Below, piece by piece: positions 38,011 to 46,677 of a stretch of DNA of 64,000 bases. This DNA is from Nostoc sp. B(2019) (GTDB lineage: Bacteria; Cyanobacteriota; Cyanobacteriia; Cyanobacteriales; Nostocaceae), in NCBI RefSeq assembly GCF_010091925.1, contig NZ_WVID01000016.1, positions 164,598 to 228,597 of the forward strand, written 5' to 3'. The notes under the pieces were generated by a model, which made no database searches, was not told where the DNA came from, and saw nothing but the letters and a program-made list of their open reading frames with translations. Position 1 is the first letter of the stretch. Every line of letters begins with the position of its first letter. The position numbers and the translations under genes are program-made.

Positions 38011-38793
38011 ATGCAAAGATATTTGAAAGTACTTGGACTATTTTGGAGTGCCGCCATAGCAGCTGAGTTGGAGTATCGCGTCAACTTCGTCATAGCTACC
38101 CTCAGCAGCATAGGTAATCTTGCAGGCAGTCTGTTTGGACTATTCTTGTTTTACCGTACTGGCTATACTTTTCGCGGCTGGTCATGGGAAGCAGCTTTAG
38201 TAGTTTTGGGGATTTTCACTTTACTGCAAGGTTTTTCTGCTACATTTCTTGCCCCCAACTTGAATCGCATTGTCCGCCATGTGCAGGAAGGTACTCTTGA
38301 CTTTGTATTATTAAAACCTATCCGCAGTCAGTTTTGGCTTTCTACTCATACCCTCTCACCTTGGGGACTACCAGATCTAGTTTTTGGGAACATCATTATT
38401 GGCTATGCAGGTGAACGCCTCGGCATAGGTATAGACGACTACATACTTAGTATAGTGCCGCTGTTATTCGGCTTGGTGATTCTTTACAGCTTGTGGTTTA
38501 TGCTGGGAGCGATGAGTATTTGGTTCGTGAAAATATACAATGTCACCGAAGTGCTGCGCGGTTTATTAGAAGCTGGAAGATATCCGATCGCAGCATATCC
38601 CAGTACTTACCGCTTTTTCTTCACCTTTGTAGTACCAGTGGCTTTTTTAACGACTGTACCAGCAGAAGCGATGCTGGGTAGGGGTCAAACTAGCTGGTTG
38701 ATCGGTGCGGCTGGGTTAGCGCTAGTCCTGTTTTTATTTTCTACCTGGTTTTGGCGGTTTGCGTTGCGGTTTTATACTAGTGCTTCGAGTTGA
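38011..38793 (+). CDS. ABC-2 family permease (DUF990-like)
   Basis: About 260 residues from ATG 38011 (an upstream start at 37993 adds six residues with no support). A membrane permease of the ABC-2 DUF990 type: MQRYLKVLGLFWSAAIAAELEYR, then FLFYRTGYTFRGWSWEAALVV, NLNRIVRHVQEGTLDFVLLKPI, which is the family signature, and a C-terminal LRFYTS. It has about six helices. These permeases pair with a separate ATPase and a second permease to export lipids or other substrates, but no such partners are next to it. It may be active with genes elsewhere. Confidence 0.87.
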   Translation: MQRYLKVLGLFWSAAIAAELEYRVNFVIATLSSIGNLAGSLFGLFLFYRTGYTFRGWSWEAALVVLGIFTLLQGFSATFLAPNLNRIVRHVQEGTLDFVLLKPIRSQFWLSTHTLSPWGLPDLVFGNIIIGYAGERLGIGIDDYILSIVPLLFGLVILYSLWFMLGAMSIWFVKIYNVTEVLRGLLEAGRYPIAAYPSTYRFFFTFVVPVAFLTTVPAEAMLGRGQTSWLIGAAGLALVLFLFSTWFWRFALRFYTSASS

Positions 38794-38939
38794 ATTTGCT
38801 GCTTTTTTTACCGGATTTTTACCTAAATTTTATAATGTTTTGTAAAAATATTGAATAAATTTCAGGAAATTTACATAGCGGATATGATGTCAATAGAGAA
38901 ATCACGCAAATACAGTTTAAAACCAAAAAAAGGTACAAA

Positions 38940-39317
38940 ATGAGTTCTGAATCTAATGTCAAACTGACGATCGCTCTTGATAATCCAGATTTAGATGCAG
39001 AGGAGCAAGAGAAAGAAACACGAAATCTCTTGCGAGAAATTAGAGATTTAGATGTAGAAAGCGCTGAACTTGTAGCAGTTACAGAAATACCCGAAGGCTC
39101 AAAGGCGTTAGGAGGTTTTTTACTGGGAGTGTTGCAAGCAGAGGTGAGCTTTGCCAATTTTAAGAAAGTATTGGGATTTGTGGGCGATCGCCTCGGTAAC
39201 AAAACCATTGAAATGGAAGTTGAGGCTAACGGTAAAAAACTCAAAGTGAAAGCCAGCAGCCAGCAAGAACTAATGAGCGCGATCGCAGCAGCGCAAAACT
39301 TTGTAGCAGCAAGCTGA
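38940..39317 (+). CDS. EACC1-like small protein (effector-associated constant component)
   Basis: 125 residues. The second half matches the EACC1 pattern, a small alpha+beta module that regularly travels with caspase or protease effectors in modular conflict systems: ALGGFLLGVLQ, then FVGDRLGNKTIEMEVEANGK and KLKVKASSQQELMSAI. The first half (SNVKLTIALDNPDLDAEEQEKE, ESAELVAVTEI) is a beta-strand and helix. It starts 31 bases before a caspase gene on the same strand, likely one transcription unit. A broken paralogue precedes the second caspase at 59812. I infer that it is a component of the caspase system, and cannot say whether it regulates or is a substrate. Confidence 0.78.
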   Translation: MSSESNVKLTIALDNPDLDAEEQEKETRNLLREIRDLDVESAELVAVTEIPEGSKALGGFLLGVLQAEVSFANFKKVLGFVGDRLGNKTIEMEVEANGKKLKVKASSQQELMSAIAAAQNFVAAS

Positions 39318-39348
39318 GAAATGCCATAACAGGAAAGAGGATAAGGAC

Positions 39349-41529
39349 ATGACGAAGGTAGCACTCCTAATAGGAATTAGTGATTATGAGCCTGGTCTTA
39401 ATCCATTACCTGCGTCGGTAAAGGATATGCAAGCGATCGCTAAAGTTTTGCAGCATCCAGAAATGGGTGGATTTGCCCAAACAGATATCCAAAAACTGGA
39501 GAATCCCGATCCTCAGAAAATGCAGGAAGCGATCGAGACGCTGTTTAGCGATCGGCGCAAAGATGACCTTGTAGTACTTTACTTCTCCGGTCACGGCATT
39601 AAAGATGAGAGCGGTAAACTTCACCTCGCCACTCGCCTCACCCGCAAAAATTCCCAAGGACGACTCATCAAATCAACCACCGTTCCCGCCAGCTTTGTTC
39701 ATAACATCATGAGCGATAGCCGTTGTAAGCGCCAAGTCGTAATTCTCGACTGTTGCTTTAGTGGGGCGTTTGCTGAGGGGTGGTCAGCCAAAGATGATGG
39801 TTCTGTCGATATTCGGGCTGAACTTGGTGGCGAGGGGCGAGTTGTCTTGACCTCTTCTACTGCTACTGAGTATTCTTTCCAGCAAAAGGAAGCAAACCTT
39901 TCGATTTATACCCGTTATCTGATTGAAGGTATTGAAACAGGTGCCGCAGATTTAGATAATGATGGTGCAGTTTCGGTTGATGAGTTGCATGAGTACGCCA
40001 AAAAGAAAGTTCAAGAAGCGGCTCCCGCCATGCAACCAGAAATTCATGCAGTCAAAGAAGGATTTAAAATCCTGTTGTCTAAAGCACCCATTGGTGATCC
40101 AAAACTGAAATATCGCAAAGAAATAGAGATTTATGCCAGCCGTGGCGAGATTTCAATTATTGGTCGCAGAATATTAGATGCCCTACGTCAGAATTTGGGT
40201 TTGCTCCCTGAAGAAACTGCTGCAATCGAAATTGAGGTTTTAAAACCTTATCGAGAATATCAACAAAAATTGCAGCAATATGAACAAGCATTAGTTGATG
40301 CGATTGGACGCGAGCCGACTTTGAGTAACCATACTCGCAATGATTTGCGACGTTATCAGGAAATTTTAGGACTTAGAGATGAAGACATAGCATCAATTGA
40401 GGCTAGAATTAATCCCAAAAACGAATCAGTTCCATTTCCAGATAAAGTTACAGCGTCCAAAAGCATCTCCCACAAAGATGATGTAACACCAGTTAAAACA
40501 TCAAACAAAGATGTTGCAGCAAATCAAACTGAAACTCCTGCGCCCAATATAATAAAACCTCCAAGTATTCTTGCTACTTCTGTTGGAGTTGTGAGAAACC
40601 CCAGAGTCATGATTGGAGCAGGTGTCCTCGCTACTGTGGTTCTAACTTTCTCTTTCTTGGTGAAACCGCATAATCCTTCAGTGACGACACCTAGCTCAGC
40701 AGAATCATCTACTCTTAGTACCACTCCCACTATCTCGCCTACAAGCGAGATGAGCGCTAAAAATTTCTATGATAGGGGACTCGAAAAGTCTACTAAAAAA
40801 GACTATGAGGGAGCGATTGAGGATTTTAACGAGGTGCTGCGGCTCGATTCCAATTTTATACTTGCCTACAACAAGCGGGGTGATGCCCGTAGTGCTCTTA
40901 AAGATTACAAAGGAGCAATTGAGGATTTAAACCAGTATATTCAGGCCAATCCCAAAAGTGCTAACAGCTACGTTAGTCGAGGCTTTGCTTACTATAACCT
41001 GTACAACTACAAGCAAGCTATTATCGATTACAACAAAGCGATTGAAATTAACCCTAGGTATGCTCTTGCCTATAATAATCGAGGGGCAGTCTACGCTGAC
41101 CAAGGCAACTACGAACAGGCAATTTCTGATTATACCAAAGCCATTGAGTTTAAGAATGATCCACTCAAATGGCCCTACAACAACCGAGGTGATGCCCGCC
41201 GCAACCTGGGAGATAATAAAGGAGCAATTGAGGATTATAACCAGGCTATCCGTATCGATCCCACCTATACCAATGCTTACAATAACCGAGGCCTTGCCTA
41301 CGCTAACTTAAAAGATTATAAGAAAGCAATTGAGGATTATAACCAGGCTATCCGTATCGATTCCAATTATGCCCATGCTTACTATAACCGGGGTAATGCT
41401 CGCTATATTATCAAAGATAAGCAGGGAGCGATCGCAGATTATCAAATAGCCGCAGACCTTTATCAGAAACAAGAAAACACAAAGCAATATCAACAGACAT
41501 TAGAGAAACTCAAAGAGTTGCAAAAGTAG
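39349..41529 (+). CDS. Orthocaspase (peptidase C14) / transmembrane / TPR protein
   Basis: 726 residues. Residues 1-240 are a caspase fold with the catalytic pair intact: His82 in YFSGHGIKDE and Cys136 in VILDCCFSGAF; like other bacterial homologues it probably cleaves after Arg or Lys. A helical region at about 250-350 (RRILDALRQNLGLLPEETAA, LRRYQEILGLRDEDIAS) resembles effector-associated or caspase-regulatory domains and recurs in the second caspase. One membrane segment lies near residues 420-438. Seven TPR repeats fill about 468-715 (NRGDARxxLGDxKGAIEDYN). The layout suggests a cytoplasmic protease held at the membrane with a TPR partner-binding module on the other side or in the periplasm. 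It follows the EACC1 gene closely. The activating signal is unknown. Confidence 0.9.
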   Translation: MTKVALLIGISDYEPGLNPLPASVKDMQAIAKVLQHPEMGGFAQTDIQKLENPDPQKMQEAIETLFSDRRKDDLVVLYFSGHGIKDESGKLHLATRLTRKNSQGRLIKSTTVPASFVHNIMSDSRCKRQVVILDCCFSGAFAEGWSAKDDGSVDIRAELGGEGRVVLTSSTATEYSFQQKEANLSIYTRYLIEGIETGAADLDNDGAVSVDELHEYAKKKVQEAAPAMQPEIHAVKEGFKILLSKAPIGDPKLKYRKEIEIYASRGEISIIGRRILDALRQNLGLLPEETAAIEIEVLKPYREYQQKLQQYEQALVDAIGREPTLSNHTRNDLRRYQEILGLRDEDIASIEARINPKNESVPFPDKVTASKSISHKDDVTPVKTSNKDVAANQTETPAPNIIKPPSILATSVGVVRNPRVMIGAGVLATVVLTFSFLVKPHNPSVTTPSSAESSTLSTTPTISPTSEMSAKNFYDRGLEKSTKKDYEGAIEDFNEVLRLDSNFILAYNKRGDARSALKDYKGAIEDLNQYIQANPKSANSYVSRGFAYYNLYNYKQAIIDYNKAIEINPRYALAYNNRGAVYADQGNYEQAISDYTKAIEFKNDPLKWPYNNRGDARRNLGDNKGAIEDYNQAIRIDPTYTNAYNNRGLAYANLKDYKKAIEDYNQAIRIDSNYAHAYYNRGNARYIIKDKQGAIADYQIAADLYQKQENTKQYQQTLEKLKELQK

Positions 41530-41760
41530 CTAGATTTTGGCAAGAATTACGCATCTTTAACGCCACATCTATGAATGACTATAAATTATTATTTACCCGA
41601 TTCTTAAGAGTATCTCAAAGAAAAAATGCTCCAATAATTAATTAGAGTAACCAAGGATTTCAACAAAAATCCGGCGCTGATGAATATGAGTTTGTGCCAA
41701 TTAAACCTTAAAGTACAACTCAAAACTATAGTCCAAACAAATCAAAACAGCCAAAATCAT

Positions 41761-42480
41761 TCACAACAAATCTGGATTTTCCCCTAACTCTCTTAATTTA
41801 GCGGCTAAACGAGCCGCTTGTGCAACTGCGGCTTGTGCTTGTGCAATTGCTGCTTCTTCTGGTAACAAAACCAAATTGCCAGCCACATCGTAAAACCGCA
41901 ACCATACCGCCGTTTCTCTGTCTATTGTTCCCTCACTCGTCCCCAACCATAAGCCTAAACGCTTACACCATAGCCAACCGCGCTCATTTGGCGTCAACGG
42001 CTGATACTGCTGATTATCATCTAAATGCCACCCTTGCAAAGAATTAGGTTCAAAGGGATCATAGACAAAATAATCTGAGGTACGGAAAGTTTGTTCGTAA
42101 AGATTTTTCTTAATACCCTTGTCTATTGCTGCCGTAGATGGTGACATTAATTCCACAATGACATCGGGATAGCGACCATTTTCTTCCCAGACTACCCAAC
42201 CTTGTCTAGAGTTATTGCCGTCAACATTCAGCACTGCAAAAAAATCTGGGCCTCGGAAATCACGGTTACGAACTTGGGCGCTACTGTAGTAAATAAACAT
42301 ATTGCCCCCAGCAAAAAAATCATTGCGATCAGCAAAAAACTGCTGCAATGACCGAATCAGGACATTCATGGCAATACGGTGTCGATTTGATTCCAAAGGT
42401 TCACCATCATCAAAAATTAAATCTGTAGGTGGCATGGGGGGTTCCCATTCCACAACGGCTGCTGGATTCTCAGTATTCAT
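41761..42480 (-). CDS. Uma2 family protein (DUF820, PD-(D/E)XK fold)
   Basis: 239 residues. The Uma2/DUF820 fold of restriction-endonuclease type: RNRDFRGPDFFAVL, YPDVIVELMSPSTAAIDKGIKKNLYEQT and FRTSDYFVYDPF are the core PD and E-x-K-like positions. Uma2 proteins are very frequent in cyanobacteria, and their nuclease role is not well established. The last 40 residues form an Ala/Gln/Leu coiled-coil (AQAQAAVAQAARLAAKLREL) typical of this subgroup. Tandem with another Uma2 gene upstream on the same strand (87 bases between), so the two may be cotranscribed, although they are not close paralogues. Confidence 0.85.
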   Translation of the reverse strand: MNTENPAAVVEWEPPMPPTDLIFDDGEPLESNRHRIAMNVLIRSLQQFFADRNDFFAGGNMFIYYSSAQVRNRDFRGPDFFAVLNVDGNNSRQGWVVWEENGRYPDVIVELMSPSTAAIDKGIKKNLYEQTFRTSDYFVYDPFEPNSLQGWHLDDNQQYQPLTPNERGWLWCKRLGLWLGTSEGTIDRETAVWLRFYDVAGNLVLLPEEAAIAQAQAAVAQAARLAAKLRELGENPDLL

Positions 42481-42566
42481 GAGCGATCGCCTTTCTCAGA
42501 AAGCCTTAGATTTCTATCATAATCTGCCCATAGCTTACTCAATTAAGACGTGCAGATTATAAATAG

Positions 42567-43205
42567 TTATAAATTATTGTTTACCCAATTTCTAAAATTA
42601 CGCATAGCTTGACTTCTGCCAATGCTTAAACACTGCTGAACATACTCATTGACTAATTCAATAATCGGGATATTAGGGAAATTAGGACTAGATTGAGATT
42701 TGATATATTTGCCCTGCTGTAGCAACGAAATTTCTAAACCTTGTTTTGTATATCGCCAGAGTTCAGGAACTCCCAAAATCTCATAGTTATCAAATTTAGT
42801 GCGGGAGGTAATATCAACTTCGATTGCTAAATCGGGTGGCGGATCTATAGTTAAATCAATACGATTTTTCCCAATTACAGCAGCTTGGTTTTGAATATAA
42901 AAACTGGTATCTGGTTCTACTGCTTGCCGCATTAGTTCATTTTTCAGTGTTGTGGAACCAAAAGGCTCAAAATCAATTTGGAGTTTGTCTAATAAAATTC
43001 TCACTAACTCACCAAAGATTTCTTTATCTTTTTCGTGTTCGGGTAGGGGAACCATAATTTCTAACCAACCATGACTATAAGAAATACGTGCGGCACGCCT
43101 TTCTCCCATTTCCTCTAAAATATTTTCTAACTGCTGCCAACTAATATCTTTGAGCAACATTTGTTGGCCTGGTTTGACGATAATTTGTTGTAGTTTTAAA
43201 AGCAT
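42567..43205 (-). CDS. Uma2 family protein (DUF820)
   Basis: 212 residues. Motifs of the family: SYSHGWLEIMVPLPEHEKDKE, DTSFYIQNQ, PDLAIEVDITSRTKFDNYEIL and GVPELWRYTKQGLEISLLQ. The E-x-D (IEVD) and DPPPDLAIE positions fit the PD-(D/E)XK active site of this fold. The C-terminus (QAMRNFRNWVNNNL) is conserved in cyanobacterial Uma2 proteins. No toxin, transposase or restriction gene adjoins, so there is no contextual evidence for a specific role. Confidence 0.85.
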   Translation of the reverse strand: MLLKLQQIIVKPGQQMLLKDISWQQLENILEEMGERRAARISYSHGWLEIMVPLPEHEKDKEIFGELVRILLDKLQIDFEPFGSTTLKNELMRQAVEPDTSFYIQNQAAVIGKNRIDLTIDPPPDLAIEVDITSRTKFDNYEILGVPELWRYTKQGLEISLLQQGKYIKSQSSPNFPNIPIIELVNEYVQQCLSIGRSQAMRNFRNWVNNNL

Positions 43206-43364
43206 ATCGCCTCACAGAGTAAGTGTAGATATTATTCTAAATCCATTAAGTCAGTGACGCGATCGCCTGGCTTTGATACTTTGCACCGTCACATCTAACT
43301 CAACTTCCAACCAATATTTCCGGTAGAATCAATTTCTGAGGACTGTGGATAGGGGGAACTTGGG

Positions 43365-44087
43365 GTGCCTACACTTGGCGTGAACATTGACCATATCGCC
43401 ACCATCCGACAAGCGCGGCGGACGGTGGAACCAGATCCCGTAGCGGCGGCGGTACTGGCAGAACTAGGGGGCGCTGATGGCATTACAGTGCATCTGCGGG
43501 AAGATAGACGGCATATCCAAGACCGGGATGTGCGAATATTAAGGCAGACTGTGCGATCGCATCTGAATTTAGAAATGGCCGCTACAGATGAAATGCTGGC
43601 GATCGCTCTCGACATCAAACCCGATTACGTGACTTTAGTACCCGAAAAGCGGGAAGAAGTCACCACAGAAGGCGGATTAGATATTGTCGGGCAAATTGCT
43701 AGAATAGGTGAAATAGTTGATAAATTGCAGAACGCTGGCATTCCAGTTAGTCTATTTATCGACGCCGTACCAGCACAAATTGAAGCATCTGTCAAGGTAA
43801 AAGCAAAGTTTATTGAACTGCACACTGGTCAATATGCTGAAGCTAAGGATGAAACAACTCGTCAGCAAGAATTAGCCGTGTTAGCTAAAGGGTGTGAGCA
43901 AGCGATTCAAGCCGGGTTGCGAGTAAACGCTGGTCATGGACTCACCTATTGGAACGTTTATCCGGTGGCTGCGCTTCCAGGGATGGAAGAACTCAACATC
44001 GGTCATACGATCATCAGTCGGGCAGCATTAGTAGGTATAGAAAGAGCAGTCCGTGAGATGAAACAAGCTATACGAGGGGACAGGTGA
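43365..44087 (+). CDS. pdxJ: Pyridoxine 5'-phosphate synthase
   Basis: Condenses 1-deoxyxylulose 5-phosphate with 3-amino-2-oxopropyl phosphate to pyridoxine 5'-phosphate, in DXP-dependent vitamin B6 synthesis. 240 residues, the usual PdxJ length. The TIM barrel has the N-terminal [17 protein letters not shown], the [16 protein letters not shown] active-site region, [31 protein letters not shown] and a C-terminal [12 protein letters not shown] then ELNIGHTII. Translation starts at a GTG; AGGGGG sits about 10 bases before it. It lies between leftward Uma2 genes and rightward snoaL-like genes, probably as its own transcript. Confidence 0.96.
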   Translation: MPTLGVNIDHIATIRQARRTVEPDPVAAAVLAELGGADGITVHLREDRRHIQDRDVRILRQTVRSHLNLEMAATDEMLAIALDIKPDYVTLVPEKREEVTTEGGLDIVGQIARIGEIVDKLQNAGIPVSLFIDAVPAQIEASVKVKAKFIELHTGQYAEAKDETTRQQELAVLAKGCEQAIQAGLRVNAGHGLTYWNVYPVAALPGMEELNIGHTIISRAALVGIERAVREMKQAIRGDR

Positions 44088-44188
44088 CAGGGGATAGGGT
44101 ATAGAGAACGAAACTATAATCTGTAACCTAGAGGGGTTTTCACTGCGAAATCTAGAAATTTGGAGCCAATACTTAAGCAAAAACTTCC

Positions 44189-44908
44189 ATGAGCGCAACA
44201 GAGTCTAACAACCTTCCGCTTTGGGTACAGGATAGAGATCAGGTGATTGCAGAGAGCACTGATACACAGTGGCGATATCAAACACCTCCTGATTATTCTC
44301 GCTCAAAAGAGAACCTTGCCAACGAGAGTACACGCAATCATCTTGAGGGTACACTTGAGGCGATCGTAGAAAACTTGGTGAGAACCTTCGAGATGGAGGT
44401 ATCTTTCAAAACTAACCCACAGCAGTGGTTGTCTATTGTGAATGACAAGTTTCGCGTGAGTACTAATGGCGGATTAGAGTACACAGCAGCAGATTTAGCT
44501 GCACAAGGTACTTACAACTTGTTTATGGCTGATTCAGAACATTACAAAGCTTCAGAAGAAAGCTTTGAATCATCCGCCAAAGTCTTCCACACAACATTTC
44601 CCCAAGGATTTCCGTGGGAAGTGCTGGAAGTTTTCTCAGGGCCACCAAATGTAACATTCAAGTGGCGGCATTGGGGACATTTTAAAGGTGCATACAAAGA
44701 CTATGCACCGACTGGAGAGACATTAGAAATTATCGGCATGAGCGTTGCACGCGTCACTGATGATTTGAAGATTGTTTCTTTGGAACACTACTTTGACAAC
44801 AATCTGTTTTTGGAAAAACTGACAGATGGTGGCAAACAGTCAAATAGTGAAAATCAAGGAAGTGCTTGTCCCTTCAGTTCTTGGTTCAAGAAATTTCACA
44901 AGAGTTAG
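44189..44908 (+). CDS. SnoaL-like / NTF2-fold protein
   Basis: 239 residues with an NTF2-like fold, resembling the SnoaL-type polyketide-cyclase and ester-cyclase family: LEGTLEAIVENLVRTFEMEVSF, WEVLEVFSGPPNVTFKWRHWG and EIIGMSVARVTDDLKIVSLEHYFD. It is larger than a minimal SnoaL, with an N-terminal extension and a short Cys-containing tail. Catalysis cannot be deduced, since the fold is used for many binding jobs. It is followed by a hairpin and the ycf54 gene. Confidence 0.75.
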   Translation: MSATESNNLPLWVQDRDQVIAESTDTQWRYQTPPDYSRSKENLANESTRNHLEGTLEAIVENLVRTFEMEVSFKTNPQQWLSIVNDKFRVSTNGGLEYTAADLAAQGTYNLFMADSEHYKASEESFESSAKVFHTTFPQGFPWEVLEVFSGPPNVTFKWRHWGHFKGAYKDYAPTGETLEIIGMSVARVTDDLKIVSLEHYFDNNLFLEKLTDGGKQSNSENQGSACPFSSWFKKFHKS

Positions 44909-44915
44909 TTCTTAG

Positions 44916-44940
44916 GGGTACAGTGCTGTACGCTGTACCC
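44916..44940 (+). terminator. Hairpin terminator
   Basis: GGGTACAG (44916-44923) pairs exactly with CTGTACCC (44933-44940), followed by a T- and A-rich stretch. It lies 8 bases after the SnoaL-like stop codon. Confidence 0.7.
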
Positions 44941-44972
44941 TTAAATTATTTAATAGCAACCAAAGGATGAAA

Positions 44973-45302
44973 ATGCAAACATACTATTACGTTTTGGCAA
45001 GTCAGCGCTTTCTTCTCCAAGAAGAACCCATAGAGGAAGTTTTGAAAGAGCGCACTCGTTACTACCACGAACAAGAAAAACAAATTGATTTTTGGTTGGT
45101 TCAGCAACCAGCTTTCTTGGAAGCACCCCAGTTTGCAGAAATAAAAGCGAAGTGTCCTCAACCAGCAGTAGCGATTATTTCGACTAATTCCCAATTTATT
45201 ACCTGGTTAAAACTACGACTAGAATACGTCATCACCGGAGAATTTCAGGCTCCTTCTGAAACAATCCCTGATGCATTGGCATCGTTTTCTACTGTTTCCT
45301 AG
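44973..45302 (+). CDS. ycf54: Ycf54 (DUF2488), Mg-protoporphyrin ester cyclase subunit
   Basis: About 110 residues from ATG 44973; an ATG two codons upstream would add only Met-Lys. Ycf54 is a small soluble factor required for accumulation and activity of the oxidative Mg-protoporphyrin IX monomethyl ester cyclase (AcsF) in chlorophyll synthesis. The family pattern is strong: TYYYVLASQRFLLQEEPIEE, RTRYYHEQEKQIDFWLVQQP, IISTNSQFITWLKLRLEYVI and a Pro-Ser end. It points to an oxygenic phototroph. The partner acsF is not in the window. Confidence 0.93.
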   Translation: MQTYYYVLASQRFLLQEEPIEEVLKERTRYYHEQEKQIDFWLVQQPAFLEAPQFAEIKAKCPQPAVAIISTNSQFITWLKLRLEYVITGEFQAPSETIPDALASFSTVS

Positions 45303-45780
45303 GAATGAGTATGGGGCATTGGGGAGCCAGTCGCGTGGGCGGGTTTCCCGACTTGAGGAGCCACTGCGTTGGACGGGTTTCCCGGTGAGACAGCCCTGAA
45401 GGAGGGTTTCCAACGCCAGTCGCTCATGGGGGAAACCCCCAAGACCGCGCTGGCTCCTCCGCAGGGGACTGCGAACCCGTTCGCGTAGCGTCTCCTACAG
45501 GAGAAGGGCTTAAAAGAGGCAGTGCCGTGGGCGGGTTCCCCGACTTGAGGAGCCACTGCGTTGCCGGGGTTCCCCCGGTTGTTCGCTCTTAGCGTTCCCG
45601 TAGGGTAGCAAGTGGCGTGCAACTGCCGTCAAGTGGCGTCGAACTGGCGTCATTAGGCATGGGTAAAGAATTATTCTTTTGCTCCTCTGCTCCTAGTCCC
45701 CAATCCCCAATCCCCACTTTATCTTCAGGGGGAACAAAATATATTTTTATAAAATCTTGTAAGACACTATAATTTATCTA
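45303..45780. repeat. Repeat cluster of GC-rich palindromic elements
   Basis: About 480 bases without a gene. A 35-base motif containing CCCGACTTGAGGAGCCACTG occurs twice (near 45347 and 45538, the first with GGTTT, the second with GGTTC before it). Other words are GGGTTTCCCG and CGTTCGCGTAGCGTCTCCTA. The GC content is clearly above that of the neighbours. A spray of nested interspersed repeats; no function seen. Confidence 0.75.
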
Positions 45781-45790
45781 TTTAACTTTT

Positions 45791-46648
45791 GTGCAGAGAC
45801 TTAAGACTTTACCAAGCGTTTTAGGATTAGCGATGTCTGTCTTGAAAAGTTCATATCGGCGGAAACCGCCGCTTCACGCCAGTTGCTTTCCGACGCAAGC
45901 GCGATTGTTCGCACTGGCTCGACTTTTCACTACGACGGGCTTCGTTTACGCAGGTTTAATTGGTGGCATTAGTTCTGTCTTTGCCCAACCAGCTATTCCC
46001 GCTTGTCAACCTCCGAGTGCGGGTGAGTATCTTTTATTAGTAGTCAGCCCCACAGCAGATAATCAAAAGCAGTTGCGTAGTGCCTTACCGCCTCAACTCA
46101 AGACCGCCACCTGTAAATATCTCAACGAGACAGTGACGCGAGTTGGAGGGTTTAACAAAATTGAAGATGCCAATCGTTGGGCGAGGTACATCGGCAATAT
46201 TGTCGGGTTGTCTGCCATCATCACCACTCGACCAACAGTAGCAAATGTACAGCCATCTCAGCCATTGCAGCCATCTCAGCCATTGCAGCCATCTCAGCCA
46301 TTGCAGCCATCTCAGCCATTGCAGCCACCTCAGCCATCGCAGCCATCTCAGCCATTGCAGCCATTTCAGCAGCAAACAGTCAGCTACAATCCCCAAGTTT
46401 TAGGACAGGGTTATGCAGTCCTAGTGGATTATTTCAACCGTCCAGAACTGGCAAATAATGTGCAGCAAGTGGTAGGGGGTAATGTAGGTTTTGCTTCCTA
46501 TGGTCAACGTCCTTACTTACTGGCAGTTTATACCACCAACCAAAAAGAAGCATACAGCACATTGCAGAAGCTAAACGATCGCGGTTTTTTTGCTGTCTTA
46601 GTAGATAGTCGTAAAGTAATGCTACTGCGCCCAGTTGTGCGTTTATAG
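45791..46648 (+). CDS. Secreted protein with PLQPSQ repeats and SPOR-like domains
   Basis: 285 residues, starting at a GTG (45791). After an unusually long n-region a hydrophobic stretch (TTTGFVYAGLIGGISSVFAQ, about residues 47-66) looks like a signal peptide cut after FAQ. The mature part has two SPOR-like repeats: YLLLVVSPTADNQKQLRSAL with INGFNKIEDANRWARYIG, and YAVLVDYFNRPELANNV with AYSTLQKLNDRGFFAVLV. Between them is a run of six to seven PLQPSQ hexapeptides. Residues about 13-50 are encoded by an intergenic repeat that inserted in frame (see the findings). SPOR domains bind peptidoglycan, so a cell-wall role is likely. Confidence 0.8.
   Translation: MQRLKTLPSVLGLAMSVLKSSYRRKPPLHASCFPTQARLFALARLFTTTGFVYAGLIGGISSVFAQPAIPACQPPSAGEYLLLVVSPTADNQKQLRSALPPQLKTATCKYLNETVTRVGGFNKIEDANRWARYIGNIVGLSAIITTRPTVANVQPSQPLQPSQPLQPSQPLQPSQPLQPPQPSQPSQPLQPFQQQTVSYNPQVLGQGYAVLVDYFNRPELANNVQQVVGGNVGFASYGQRPYLLAVYTTNQKEAYSTLQKLNDRGFFAVLVDSRKVMLLRPVVRL
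45829..45940. repeat. Palindromic repeat inserted in frame in a coding sequence
   Basis: The 23-base left edge (AGCGATGTCTGTCTTGAAAA and three further bases) is identical to the reverse complement of 62707-62729. The right edge (CTTTTCACTACGACGGGCTT) resembles the reverse complement of the start of that other copy. The inside, with CGGCGGAAACCGCCGC, differs. It adds about 37 codons in frame. Confidence 0.8.
46251..46369 (+). repeat. 18-base tandem repeat coding PLQPSQ
   Basis: Six to seven copies of CCATCTCAGCCATTGCAG with few changes, inside the SPOR-like gene. It is translated as hexapeptides and forms a Pro/Gln-rich spacer of changeable length. Confidence 0.9.
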
Positions 46649-46677
46649 TAATTACCAAGTTACTAGGGTGCGTTTAC

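Noticed and set aside
45303..45780. Open frames through the GC-rich repeat cluster
   Set aside because: They consist of repeat words shared with other intergenic loci and match no protein family.
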